Source: Malachius bipustulatus
Taxonomy: Eukaryota > Arthropoda > Insecta > Coleoptera > Melyridae
Assembly (NCBI GenBank): GCA_910589415.1
Contig: OU342636.1
Location: forward strand, 7,918,437-7,982,436
Direction of reading: 5' to 3'
DNA: 64,000 nucleotides
Translations under genes and position numbers: made by a program
Shown: positions 42,280 to 53,139 of the stretch, in pieces
Numbering within the stretch: the stretch's first letter is position 1
Layout of the letters: each line of letters begins with the position of its first letter
The notes under the pieces: generated by a model
The model's input: the letters and a program-made list of their open reading frames with translations, nothing else
Told to the model about the DNA's origin: nothing
The model's database searches: none

Positions 42280-43345
42280 TCTCTGAACTAGGTAATTTCA
42301 GTCAGCAGTTTCCATGAACTTTTATCAGAGATTTCCTAGAATTTCTTGCCCATTTTTTGTCTAAATATCTTGACCAAAACCCCTTATACACGGGCTTAGA
42401 ACAAGGATTTGCGTTCAAAAATTTTCCAAGATTACACTTGTCGGCACTTGGTTACTTTACTTTTGTATCATTATCTGCTACTTCATTGATACTTAAGGAG
42501 TTGTACAATGGGCATATATCAAAACAGGGCCATAAATGTCTCAAGACAGTTCTGATATAAGGTATTTATTGTTGCTGAGAGATTTTTTTGGAGGCTTATA
42601 GCCTTCAAAACCAGTGTAAACATCTGATTGTCATACGCACTGACAACTGAATTATTTCCTAACAGTATCTCTCCCTCTAAGCAAACAGAAATTTTATAAT
42701 TTGCAAACCCAGATAGAAGAGCGATTAGGTGCCCATAGAACGCTGGAGTAACCATCATTTCTCCCTCTTTGTCTCCAATGACGGTCATAGCCGGCAGATA
42801 TTATTATTAAGTCTGGCTGGAACTCATTGGCTAGTGGTAATAACAATTGATGGACAACAGCCAAATAATCTCCATCTGATAGCCCTGTTTCATTCAAGGA
42901 TACGTTAACATTGTATCCTTGACCATCATTATCTCCAGTTTTACTAAAATTCCCCGAGGGAGAATTGGGCCAAAATCCCCCAAACTCGAACGATGTATCG
43001 AATCGGTGTGAGTTCAAGATCAATCGGTTAGGGTCAAATGTTTTGAATTCAGTCAGCAGTTTCCATGAACTTTAATCAGAGATTTCGTAAAATTTTTTGC
43101 CCATTTTTTATCTAAATACCTTGACCAAAACCCCTATACAAAAAGATTACACTGTCGGCACTAGGTTACTTTAGCTGCTGTTTAACACTTTTGGGGTTGT
43201 ACAATGGGCATATGTCAAAACAGGGCCATACATGTCTCAAGACAGTTCTGATATTAGGGTATTTATTGATGCTATGAGAGATTTTTTTGGAGGGATATCC
43301 AGTGTAAACCTCTGATTGTCATACGCACTGACAACTGTTTTATTT
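42280..43345. repeat. Direct segmental duplication around an HDAC-like fragment
   Basis: Block 42290-42665 (CAGTTTCCATGAACTTT, ATCTTGACCAAAACCCC, TTGTACAATGGGCATAT, GTCATACGCACTGACAACTG) is repeated in the same order at 43050-43345 with small deletions. 42985-43035 (CGAATCGGTGTGAGTTCAAG) recurs at 44377-44425. The region is a mosaic of duplicated pieces. Confidence 0.7.
42519..43023 (-). pseudogene. HDAC6-like catalytic-domain fragment, minus strand
   Basis: Reads SHRFDTSFEF then FWPNSPSGNF, GQGYNVNVSLNETGLSDGDY, LLPLANEFQPDLIIISAGYD; then, after a frameshift near 42785, GDKEGEMMVTPAFYGHL and VCLEGE. These are consecutive signature stretches of class IIb histone deacetylases (FWP...GxGxNVNVPLN-TG...SAGYD...GEM-VTP...LEGGY). 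It is one exon-sized piece, frameshifted and without the rest of the enzyme, so a pseudogene fragment. Confidence 0.75.
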
Positions 43346-43372
43346 CTTGAATTTTCCCAAACTGGGAAAAGG

Positions 43373-44065
43373 CCATGTCAGAAGAATTTGAGTCATTAGT
43401 AAAAATGAAAACATGGGTCTTAACTCAAAAACCAAAAGACGTTACGCCAGTAACCTGTCGGTGGGTCCTACGCAAGAAAGAAGGTGAAAAGTATAAGGCA
43501 AGACTCGTCGTCAGAGGTTTTGAACAAAAAGAAGGCAATGATTACTTTGAAGTTTTTAGTCCTGTTGCTCGTCATATGTCAATCAGATTAATCCTGAGTA
43601 TAGCCGCATCTGAAGGTATGAACATAATGACGTTTGATGTCAAGACTGCTTTCTTGCATGGCAAGTTAGATAAGAAAGTTTTTATGTATCAGCCAGAAAG
43701 GTTCAATGATAAGTCTGGCCATGTATGTGAACTGAAAAAAAAGCCTTTACGGGCTAAAACAAGCACCGAAGATCTGGAATGAGACGTTCACAAATTTCTT
43801 GAACTCAATACACTTTCAGTCTACTGATGATGATCCATGCGTCTACTATAACAAGAATAGAAGTGTAATAATTGTTTTACATGTTGATGATGGTCTTATG
43901 ATTGGACATGAGGAAAGCGAAATGTTAGAAGTTCTCAAGAAGCTAGACCAAAAATTCAAGATTACCTACGATAATGGAAAAGAAAACTGTTTCTCATATC
44001 TCGGCATGAATTCTTTCGGCATTCATGCAAAAACAGCATTGAAAGTCTGTATTGAATCATCATAG
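43373..44065 (+). pseudogene. Copia-type reverse transcriptase fragment
   Basis: 43375-43782 reads TWVLTQKPKDVTPVTCRWVL, KARLVVRGFEQKEGNDY, FSPVARHMSIRLILSIAA, FDVKTAFLHGKLDKKVFMYQ; then, in another frame, 43799-44065 reads DDDPCVYYNKN and IIVLHVDDGLMIG, the YVDD-equivalent VDD. This is the central copia RT without LTRs, protease, integrase or RNase H. It is frameshifted near 43780 and therefore dead. It lies between two HDAC6-like fragments. Confidence 0.85.
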
Positions 44066-44376
44066 GGGAATTTTGGCCCAATTCTCCCTCGGGGAATTTT
44101 AGTAAAACTGGAGATAATGATGGTCAAGGATACCATGTTAACGTACCCTTGAATGAAACAGGGCTATCAGATGGAGATTATTTGGCTATTGTACATCAAT
44201 TATTGTTACCATTAGCCAATGAGCTCCAGCCAGACCTAACAATAATATCTGCCGGCTATGATGAAGTCATTGGAGACAAAGAGGGAGAAATGATGGTTAC
44301 TCCAGCGTTCTATGGGCACCTAATCACTCTAATATCGGGGTTTGCAAATGATAAAATTTCTGTAAAAAAAAACTAG
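44066..44376 (+). pseudogene. HDAC6-like catalytic-domain fragment, plus strand
   Basis: After an acceptor-like TCATAG (44060-44065) the frame reads EFWPNSPSGNFSKTGDNDGQ, PLNETGLSDGDYLAIVHQLL, IISAGYDEVIGDKEGEM and VTPAFYGHL, then ISVKKN and a stop. It is an inverted, better preserved relative of 42519..43023 (no frameshift at GYD). The LEGG step and all other exons are absent, so it is a captured exon fragment rather than a gene. Confidence 0.72.
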
Positions 44377-45745
44377 TACCGATGTATTGAATCGGTGCGA
44401 GTTCAAAATCAATCGGTTAGGATCAAGATGGTTCGAATCAGGGAATTCCTGGAATCTTAATAATGGTTGATCAGAATTTTTAACCCAATTTTTTTCTAAA
44501 TGTATGAGAAAAACACATTAAACACAGGTTTAGATCGAGGATTTCTGTTCTAAAATATTTCCAAGATTTTACTGTCGTCACTTGATTAGGATCAAGATGA
44601 TTTTAATCAGGATTTTAAAAATTCTAACGGTTTTTCAAAATTTTTAGCTGATTTTCTTCTAAATATCAGATGAAAGAAACACGTTCGTCTCTCTGGTTAT
44701 TAGTAAATATTATGAAAGTCTGTATTCCCAAGATGACCTAATATTGCAAACAATGAGGCTTCTTGTATCCTTTCATATTAAGACAGTCCTCGACTATTTG
44801 GGTTCAAAAATCTTCCTCAACATTCGACAGTCAAAAACAACATCATTTTTTGACTTGGATGAAGGTTTCCAGGACTTTAAACCAATTTTTCTTGATCTGA
44901 TGAAATCAGACAAGCACTGCAGTTTACTCACGTGACTTTTATCTAAATTCGGTTAGGGAGACTTGGAGAATTATTTCAAGTAATTCATTACTTAATTTCT
45001 CCACATTTTTTTGTTATGATTGATGATTCTCTTTCAATAAGTTCATCTAAATCAGTAATTTTTTATACAGACTATAACTCATCATCATGAAAAGTAGAAT
45101 ACCTATCCAAACAGCTGTTAATAGTACCATGAAAAAGTACAGCTCATTACGGGTTTTTTGCTTTTCAAATCACAGATTCAATCAATTACATGATAAGTAA
45201 TTAATTATTTTGGCCACCTCCAATAATAATTAGAAAACATGCTGTTCACCCAATAACTATTGTGCCACCGAAACAACCGTTCATAACAATTAGGTGCAAT
45301 CATTAAAATTGACTTTGCAAATTCAGAAATTCATAACGGCCATTTTATAAAATAAATAGCCAAATGTAGCTTCAATATTAAATGAAATTTTCCAACTGAA
45401 AGGCACAGCACTCGCTCCAGTGCTTCAATATTCAAAGAAATTGTTTATTATGCCATTCATAATAATCAACTTAAACGACTGATTAAATATAAAAACTACC
45501 AATCAAAACAAGGCAGGTTTGGTAATCGAAGCTACAACACCACACCCACAGTTTTACTAAGACGTTTTCTATAAATTAAATGAGCAAAGAATGCAGTGCC
45601 TGACACTTTGGTATGAAATCTAAGTTTCTCAATTTAAAACCACTCACTTATTCAATAATTTAAACATGAAATTAAAGAAAAAATGGTGCTTTATTGAGAT
45701 AATCAAATCTGAATGATTGCACGGCAGAAACAAAAACCATGTAAA
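44377..45745. other. Noncoding stretch after the HDAC/copia mosaic
   Basis: Begins with the duplicated CGGTGCGAGTTCAAAATCAA block. 45213-45239 is the inverted mate of 40393-40419. No gene is supported. Confidence 0.4.
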
Positions 45746-46182
45746 TTAGGATACCTGTGTTACCGACACTGGAGAGCTTACTAGGGTAGAGCAGTGACTC
45801 ATTGACGCCTACTCGACATGGAGATGTTTGAACAGCTGCATGTCATGTTTTTGGACAATTTGGTCATAGTCGCACTGCAATCATAACCCTTTTCGTGCTA
45901 TTGAGAATCAGAGATGTTTATACTATGACTAGATGAAGAACCGATCGCTGATACTTGCAGCCTCAAGGTCCAGCGGCCGCCATTTTGTATGAGGGCAAAA
46001 ATGTAGAGTTCCGTCGAATGACGTTACATGGATTTGTATGACATTATTACTTACAGTTAAATCTTTGAATGTAAGTTTAAGGAATTAACTGAAAAAATGC
46101 AATCTGTCATAGTAGAAACATCTCTGTTGAGAAACCCTAATAAGAGTAATAAGTGCCAGTGTCGGTAATATAGGTACCCTAA
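45746..46182. mobile_element. 437-bp TIR element, relative of 31364..33394
   Basis: The ends TTAGGATACCTGTGTTACCG and CGGTAATATAGGTACCCTAA are inverted and match the 2.0-kb element. Inside the left end both share ATTGACGYYTACTYGACATGG and GAGATGTTTGAACAG. The flanks catgtaaa and tgtgtaaa agree at 6 of 8 positions, a possible aged 8-bp TSD. Non-autonomous. Confidence 0.7.
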
Positions 46183-48110
46183 TGTGTAAATAACAAAGAA
46201 TCAAACAGTGATTGGAAGCTGGAAAGAGATCACGGTTAATTAGGTCCCACTTTCAAATGACAACCCAATCTCAGCATAAAAATAATCGATTATCACGAAA
46301 GTGAGCTTCAAAATCTAATCTTATCAATCATCAAATAATTAAATGCTCTGCTAGTTCGTAAAAAACTAACTTTACTTGCATTCCCACCAAATGAACGAAT
46401 TCTAACTTTATTATTATACCCGACGAGATCGATCGTATCACATCGTCTGATAATAAAAAAAAACAACAAAAACCACTTCCACGTACGTATTCACCGGAAT
46501 TCGTTTTTCCCATCAGTACGACAAGCGCCGGATCAAAAGCAACTCTAGTTACAGCAGAGAAAACCTCTTGATACACGAAATATAATTTTATTATATTATT
46601 ATAATATAAATATCATAATCTAACCGTCCGGGCGGTCGGGTCGCCCAGAGTGGAGCCGCGCGACCCGACGACCGCTCATAGAATAATCGATCAATTATAC
46701 CACAGATTCATTACCACAGACATAGTTCTGAACTACCACAGGAGCGCTTTAAGATGAGCAACCGGCCATGAATGACCTGACGTTACTGTGTCCCAAATTT
46801 CGACACTTCAACGACGGTAAGTCATTTACGGTTATCACCAAAAGGGGTGTGCGAAGAAGACATGAGAATAACAAACTATTATGATCATTTTTCAATGTGT
46901 ACACGATCTGGTAAACTTATTCTTAGCTGAGGGATGAAATTTGAAAACTAGCATCTGTCATTGTGACCTCACCAATGGCAACTTTTCTTTAAAAATTTAC
47001 TTTCAGATAAATTCTCAATATCCATTTAGGTATTATAAAATGAGAGACTACTAGAGACTAGACCAAAGTAGAGTGAGTACCATACTGATGTAAAATTATG
47101 ATAAAGAGTACGGAAGCTAATCTTTCCTCTCTTTCTGATCGGTAGTCTGATCTTAAAGAGAGCAGGCCATCTCAATTCAATATAGTGACTTTTCAGTTAA
47201 TTCTCATTCCTGACAGCTGTGGTGGGGCGGTTAATTGCAGGTGACATGGGTGTTACAAGAAAATGTTTTAAACAATCTTTTTAGACTTTTTTTTTGCTCA
47301 CAAGACTGAGGAATATACCATTTGTTTCTTCAAAGCTGCTAAAGCCCTATAACCAAATAAGACGCGAGAAAGATCTGATGTCATCTGAGAAAAATGACAG
47401 TAAACTTCCGTACTCTTATGCAATAAAAATCTGTCAATATCCAGGTACTCCAAACTATAATCTCCTAAGTGCCAGATAAGTCTTTTTCAAGTGAAGTTAG
47501 GGTAGGAGATTGAAATAGATAAACTATGTAGGTACTTGGGAATATTGGAATGAATTTACTACTGTCGATAGCTCACTGAAATGTCATAATTTTAAATAAC
47601 GTCAAAAATGGAAGATTATTCACATTGCTATCTCCATGGTAAGAATTATTATATGTACGTTCTCATCGACTTGGGTAAAGGGTAAATTCCTATGCTGTTT
47701 AATTATAATCGTATTATATTCTTTTCACAGGGAGATATCAAGAAATTGATCAGAACATGAATCTGTCATCCGAGTCAATATCAAAAGTCTACCAGATCGT
47801 CTACACATTAAAGTGTCAGAAGGAAAAAATAATTTAAAGATGGAATTTTGAGGAGACCCTCTCGTGCCATATATCTACCGAGGAACGGAAACATTTGAGA
47901 ATCATGGAAAGCACACTTTGCTTACACATCCATCACCGCATTCACTGAGCGACTGGGCCGACAGATCCGGTCCCGATCTCGCTCATCTCACTCTAACTGA
48001 GCAACGAACGAACGAACGAACAAACGATTCATGCACAACTAATTCTTCGCTTTATAAAATAATAATTATTATAGTAATAATAATAATAATAATAATATAA
48101 TAATAGTGAT
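46183..48110. other. Intergenic stretch 3' of yippee, with possible small exon and GC hairpin
   Basis: A minus-strand ATG at 46576 opens MYQEVFSAVTRVAFDPALVV and could end at GAATAC|GTACGT as a first exon; no family is recognised. Just upstream, 46630-46672 is a GC-rich inverted repeat (GCGGTCGGGTCGC...GCGACCCGACGACCGC). 48056-48120 is an ATA/AAT microsatellite. Confidence 0.3.
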
Positions 48111-48472
48111 AATAATAAAGTTAATAATAATAACACGAGACACTGAATGAAAGGCCTTCGAGGCCGTCATTATGTCGTCTTGCAATTCGTTTAGCATTAG
48201 ATAATATTACATAGGTTATCGTCTTCATATTACACATTATGTAGTACAAAAATAATACACAGTAGTGGCTTACATCGAGTAATCAAAAAGTAGACTATAA
48301 ATGTCTCTGTCCGGCTGCCCAGGCGACCGGGCCCGGGCAGGCGGGTAAAAGTCCGACGCGCAGCGGATCAATCGTTAAATATTTATCGAAGAGGGCGAGT
48401 CTTTCAAACGGGTCGATCGGACACTCACTCAGGGGGCAGCGATTGTCTCGTTCACTGTCACCCGGAGCTGTG

Positions 48473-51400
48473 TCAGTCCCAGCCATTCTCCTTGATCATG
48501 TGCGCTAATTCGATGATGAACTTGCCCTCCTTGTATTTCTGGCTAGACTCGAACGCGTGCTCCTGAAACAAACAAAGAAAACAGTCAGGACGAAGGACTA
48601 AGCCATTGTAATTCAGTCGATATTTACATATTTCCAACCAAGAGTCGTCTTGCAGCATTCACAGTATATGTCGGCGACGGCATGGAGGCCTGTCAGTAAA
48701 ACCCTTTCTTCTGCAGGACCACAACCCACGTTCACTCTGGAAAATATAAAAACAAATATCAAATGACCACACATGGGTACAATGCAAGGGTTGTTTAAAT
48801 AATATTAAAAAATAAAAAATTTTGCTAGCTATATTATACACCACAGCCCAATATGATGTATTTCAATTCAAAAAAGGCATCTCTAGGGCTGTTAAATTGA
48901 TGTTGCTCTGAGTATTGGTGCTCATTTTTTAATATCTGAAAGAAAATTTTACTTTTTTGTACTTTAAAACCCTATTTTCAGAATTCCTAGTTATTTTCAA
49001 CACACATAACATTTCAACAAACATTAATTTGTAATAATGTGGTATGCAACTGGTTGGAAATTTAGTGCAGAATCAGACATCAGTTGATGGGGGTGAAAAA
49101 TGAGTAGGTACACTTGTACCTAGGAACGATACACATGTACGCAGTCCGTAGGCTATATCTGATATTGATATCTTACAAAATGGCCGTTCTATCGCGACTT
49201 TAAAATGGCCGATGAAAAAAATACAAATTTTGACTTTGATAGTTCATAAATGACAGACGGTGAGTACGACAAACGTCAAACTTGGTGTGCGGAATGATAC
49301 TTCTCTTGGCTATCCGTCGGTACTAAAACGAAACGATTCCGACGTTCCGTTTGACAATTATTAAAGATCGCGTCCGAAAAATACACAGTTTTGTCGTGAT
49401 TTTTTGAGAAGAAATTGCCAAATCAACGGCATCTTAAAAAACTTAGTGCGTCAAAATTATCAGCGAAATTTAAACAAAAATTGCTTCTGTGGATAGTCAA
49501 AGCATGTAGTAACACGATGGTGTGTCCATTCTATACACGTTTCTCAGAAATTGTCGGAGTTACGGGCGTTTCAAAATGGCCGACTTTTTTGACACATTTT
49601 CGACTTTGACGTTTGCAAAAATTGACATTCAGAATAACTTGCAACGGCATGTCAAGGCCACATGCATTTCCGTCAGTTTGATATATCTATAATTTTTTTC
49701 CGATCGTTCTTAACAAAATGGCAGCTGATTTAGTTGAATGAAGACCGAAGCTTTTTTGTCGTTTTAAACTGAAAATACAAATTTCGGAGCACCTTCCTGT
49801 ATTAAGTGATATCGAAACCAACTCAACTACCGGCGATAGACAAAGCATGCAGAAACATCGTGTTACCATTCGGTCGCGTGATTTTTTCAAAAATGGCGGA
49901 ACTACGAGCGTTTCAAAATGGCCGATTTTTTTCGACGAAATTTCGAGTTTGACGTTTGAAAAATGTCAGTTGCGATTTTTTCCGGTACCTCTTGCATCAA
50001 TATGTCATTGCTGCACGTTTTGCCTGTACGACGAAACCAAAATCTGGCCCTCATCTTGATTCTTCGATTTTATTTAAATTTTTTCGTGTGCAAAAACACG
50101 TGTCTTTTGTCGATTTTTTCCAACTTTTCAATTTGAAATTTTTTAAATGACAATTTCAATTCTTTTTTCAAAAACATTTTGTGAGGGTGTGTAGCTTGGG
50201 AGTTTTTTCGTTCCAGTGAAATTACAAAATCTCCGCCATCTTGATTTTCCGAATCGGCAAAAATTATTTCCTCGATCGTGTTCGCCAAATTTCAGCAAAA
50301 CATGATATTTAGACGCCATTTTCTCCCGAAATATGCACGCAAACGAAAAACGGATTTCGGTTCGGAATTCACGACGCTCCTGACGTGTCTAGCTGCGAAT
50401 TTGAGCCGTTTCTATTTTTTCATTTTTTGTCAAAAAATCGAAAGGGGCCTATCGATTTTTTCGATCACAAATTGTTTCATCGTTTTCTCCGAAACGGTGC
50501 AAGTTTTTGGAAAACAAATTTTTCCGATCGATAAGAAGCGTGAAGTGAAATTGTGATCGCGAAATTTTTCAAAATGGCCGCTACAGACGCTTTTGAAAAT
50601 TAAAAAAAAAAAAAATTTTAATCGACTTTGACAGCTTATAGGTGACAGACGGTTACGTCAATTGCGATTAAATTATGCAGTCTTTAAGAACCGTTTCTCA
50701 GCTACACGTCGATACCTTTATGATCATCCCCCGACCGACGTAGCCAAAGTTACGGTCAAAAATGTGCGAGCGGTACAATTTCGCGTTTAAAATCTACACG
50801 ATTTCCGAGCAAAATTAATGAAAATTTCGAAAAAAAATTTCTCGATAATTTCCGTACATCAGGACTCGAGGATTACTTTCGATTGGTAGTAGAAGAGTTG
50901 TTCTGTCGGAATTTCCAATTTTTGTCGCTTAAATTTCCAAAATGGCGACGCTGTGAATTTTCGAAAATGGCCGATTTTTGCTCGCAATTTGTGGACTTTG
51001 AAATTTAAAAAGTCGCATTTTCGTTTTTTTTTCGAGTTTTTTTTTACGACCACGTTCCAGTTAAGGGTAATGCCTTTAATATACGAGAGCGAATAAATTC
51101 TTAGTGCACAGAAAGGGTGGGTATACCGTCTCCCGACTCCATAAATATTTGTCGACCAATAACAACAATGTTAGTCAGTGTCCATCTTAAAAAAAACAAC
51201 CAACCAGATAAGGCTGATAAAAGTATCTCCGCGCGTTCATCGAACGTTCTTAGCGGCGGTGAGCAAAGCTCGCAAGATGCATAGTTCACGCCCAGCCTTC
51301 GCCTTCCTATAAAAATCAGACAGTACCTACATTAATAGCAACTCATAAAAAAAGGGAGCCATTTCCGGTATAACCGGGATGCCAGAAATCTGAAAATATT

Positions 51401-52574
51401 TTAGAAAAATGGAGCAAAGCCAACGATTGAAGTGACCAAATAAAAAAAAATTCCATGCACCGTTTCCGAGAAAAAAGGGTATACAGATGCTCTGAATCAC
51501 CCTGTATAATACGCAAGCGTTCATAAATTTAGTGGCCCAATCAACCTTGCTTTTAGTAAGGTAGTAATAGCAATGGCGTGAAAAAATTCAATAGCCGATT
51601 CACGATATTACTATAAAGCGCCCTGATCACCGTATTTTTAAATTCAGGTTTAAAAAGAGTAGGGCTTTCTCACCCAAAAACAAACGTTGTCATCTAACTA
51701 ATTGCGTATAACTATGGACGCCCACTGAAGGTCCATAGGACAAAAACGGATCGACTATGGACGTCAATTGCTACATAGAGGGACGTCCTTTGGACGTCCA
51801 TAGGACTACTTTGTGGTATTTGGGTACGTATAGTAAAATCAGTACAACTTGGCAACACTGCGGCTGCGGTAATAATGCGTTTGAATCTCGGATACCACCT
51901 CTATAGGCTTTACCGCGACAAGCAGAAAATTTTCCGCGAAACAAGTAACGAAATTGGTAATGTCAGTTGCTGCACACTTTTCTAACTTTTTCTAACTGAG
52001 GTAGGTAGGTACACTGAAATGTTTTGCTTGAGCATACTTCGAAAAAGCAGCACAACTCAAGAAATGATTGCTTTTAAATTATTATAGCAGATTTTCTTAA
52101 ACAATGTGATTATAATAATTATGTAGTAAAATAAAAATATAGTAAACTATAATAACTTACACTGAATTGAATAAATATGCTCGACCCTGACTGCCTTGGA
52201 ATGACTGAAATAATAAAAAATAAAAATTAGATACAACACATTAATCTAGACCAGAAATGACACGCGATGTCAACAAGTGTTGCAATCAGACCCTATGAAG
52301 TGTCTAAATTTTCACCTTGGAGATTGGAGATGAATAACTCGCCGTGGTTGGCAAGTGAGCGGTAGTGCATGCGGGGAGTCGATGCGATGGCACTGCGGCG
52401 ACACTTAATTTGGGGTTTAAATACCTCATCCTCATATTATCTAAACCTAGAAAATTTGGTAGTGCCCACCTTGGAGATGAGCTCGTCGTGGTTGGCTAGG
52501 TGCGCGCGGCAGTGCACGCAGGAGTAGGTGCGATGGCACTGCGGCGGCAGGTACGCCTGGAAGGTCTTCACCAT
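48473..52574 (-). CDS. yippee: Yippee-like zinc-binding protein, four coding exons, complete
   Basis: Exons on the minus strand: 52470..52574, 52161..52204, 48628..48736 and 48473..48562, all with GT-AG junctions in phase, giving 115 residues. It starts [19 protein letters not shown]; the ATG has a strong context (GCCATGG), and family alignment favours it over the upstream in-frame ATG at 52727. Zinc ligands C19-x2-C22 and C75-x2-C78 keep the family spacing C-X2-C-X52-C-X2-[20 protein letters not shown] and [11 protein letters not shown] are near-invariant family text. One usual Asn between the last two cysteines is Cys here (CECC). Yippee proteins are conserved, probably nuclear or centrosomal zinc proteins of poorly defined role. 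A splice acceptor near 52697 implies an upstream noncoding exon. Confidence 0.95.
49140..51070 (+). repeat. Degenerate ~347-bp tandem family inside yippee intron 2
   Basis: Recurrent blocks: TTTCAAAATGGCCGA followed by TTTGACGTTTG at 49565 and 49910, with CAAAGCATG at 49497 and 49843 (346 bp apart). TTTGACTTTGATAG-like text with GACAGACGG recurs at 49252 and 50644 (1392 bp, about 4 x 348). Monomers are strongly diverged and noncoding. Related DNA is at 35020..35517 and, inverted, at 55239..57176. Confidence 0.6.
51705..51824 (-). repeat. Solo end of the GGACGTCC element family
   Basis: The reverse complement starts CCCAAATACCACAAAGTAGT and continues with CCTATGGACGTCC and CCCTCTATGTAGC, matching the left end at 17322-17400. 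The other end is absent. It lies in yippee intron 2. Confidence 0.65.
52310..52405 (-). pseudogene. Decayed duplicate of yippee coding exon 1
   Basis: In intron 1, 52316-52403 aligns with exon 1: shared words include CTTGGAGAT, GTGGTTGGC-AG, GCGATGGCACTGCGGCG. Relative to the exon it has indels (net -2 in the Cys-pair region), loses the C-x2-C cysteines and lacks the start codon. It could not encode a functional alternative first exon. Confidence 0.7.
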
Positions 52575-53097
52575 GGCGCCGGCGTTCCCGGCGGCTACCT
52601 GGCCTTGATTCGGAGCACCCGTGCAAAGGCTCACAGGGCTGCTGTTTGCGCTCGGCGGGGTCGCGGCCGCTGCAAAGGCAGGCCATGCGGAGCCACTGTC
52701 ACACCTGCAACGCCAAACAGTTTTCATTAAAATTAGGTTGCTAAATTATGGTCATGTTTCAACATAATTTCAAGATCAACATCTCAAGAAAAAGGGTCAA
52801 AAGTCATTGCTATACCGTATTGCATCACACATCATACCACAATGTGCGTGCGTTTATGGGACCTTGATTATATCACCTTTTACTACCTTAAAATTACCCC
52901 CTTCCTGGGTAAAGTAGGTACAGCTCCGCTATTCTATCTGGGTTATAGCCCAGTCCGTTGTCAAAATTCCGTTCTCGTTCTTTCTTGTTCTACCCGTTGG
53001 ACTGATGCGCACCTCGGATCTGGTCGCCATTTGAATTTAGACTACCAGTGATCCCTCTAAACGACCAGGAAAGATCGACAACGGAATTTTTCTTATT

Positions 53098-53135
53098 TCA
53101 GGTCAGGTCAGGTCAGGTCAGGTCAGGTCAGGTCA
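53098..53135 (+). repeat. (TCAGG)n telomere-like microsatellite, ~7 units
   Basis: Seven exact GGTCA/TCAGG pentamers. TCAGG is the telomere unit of Tribolium and many other beetles. At this size it could be an interstitial telomeric sequence or chance slippage. Confidence 0.8.
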
Positions 53136-53139
53136 CTTC

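Noticed and set aside
44066..44376. A functional local HDAC6 gene
   Set aside because: Only one exon-sized piece with an early stop; the other copy is inverted and frameshifted, and active-site exons are absent.
48056..48120. ATA/AAT repeat as a LINE tail
   Set aside because: No LINE sequence or target duplication beside it; treated as a microsatellite.
15958..51857. Recurrent GTTGCCAG/CTGGCAAC words as a shared regulatory motif
   Set aside because: Short word, scattered over many unrelated repeats and spacers; without counts against background it cannot be supported.
52575..52727. N-terminal extension of yippee from the upstream ATG
   Set aside because: The family starts at [10 protein letters not shown], the internal ATG has a strong context, and a splice acceptor near 52697 suggests 5' UTR.
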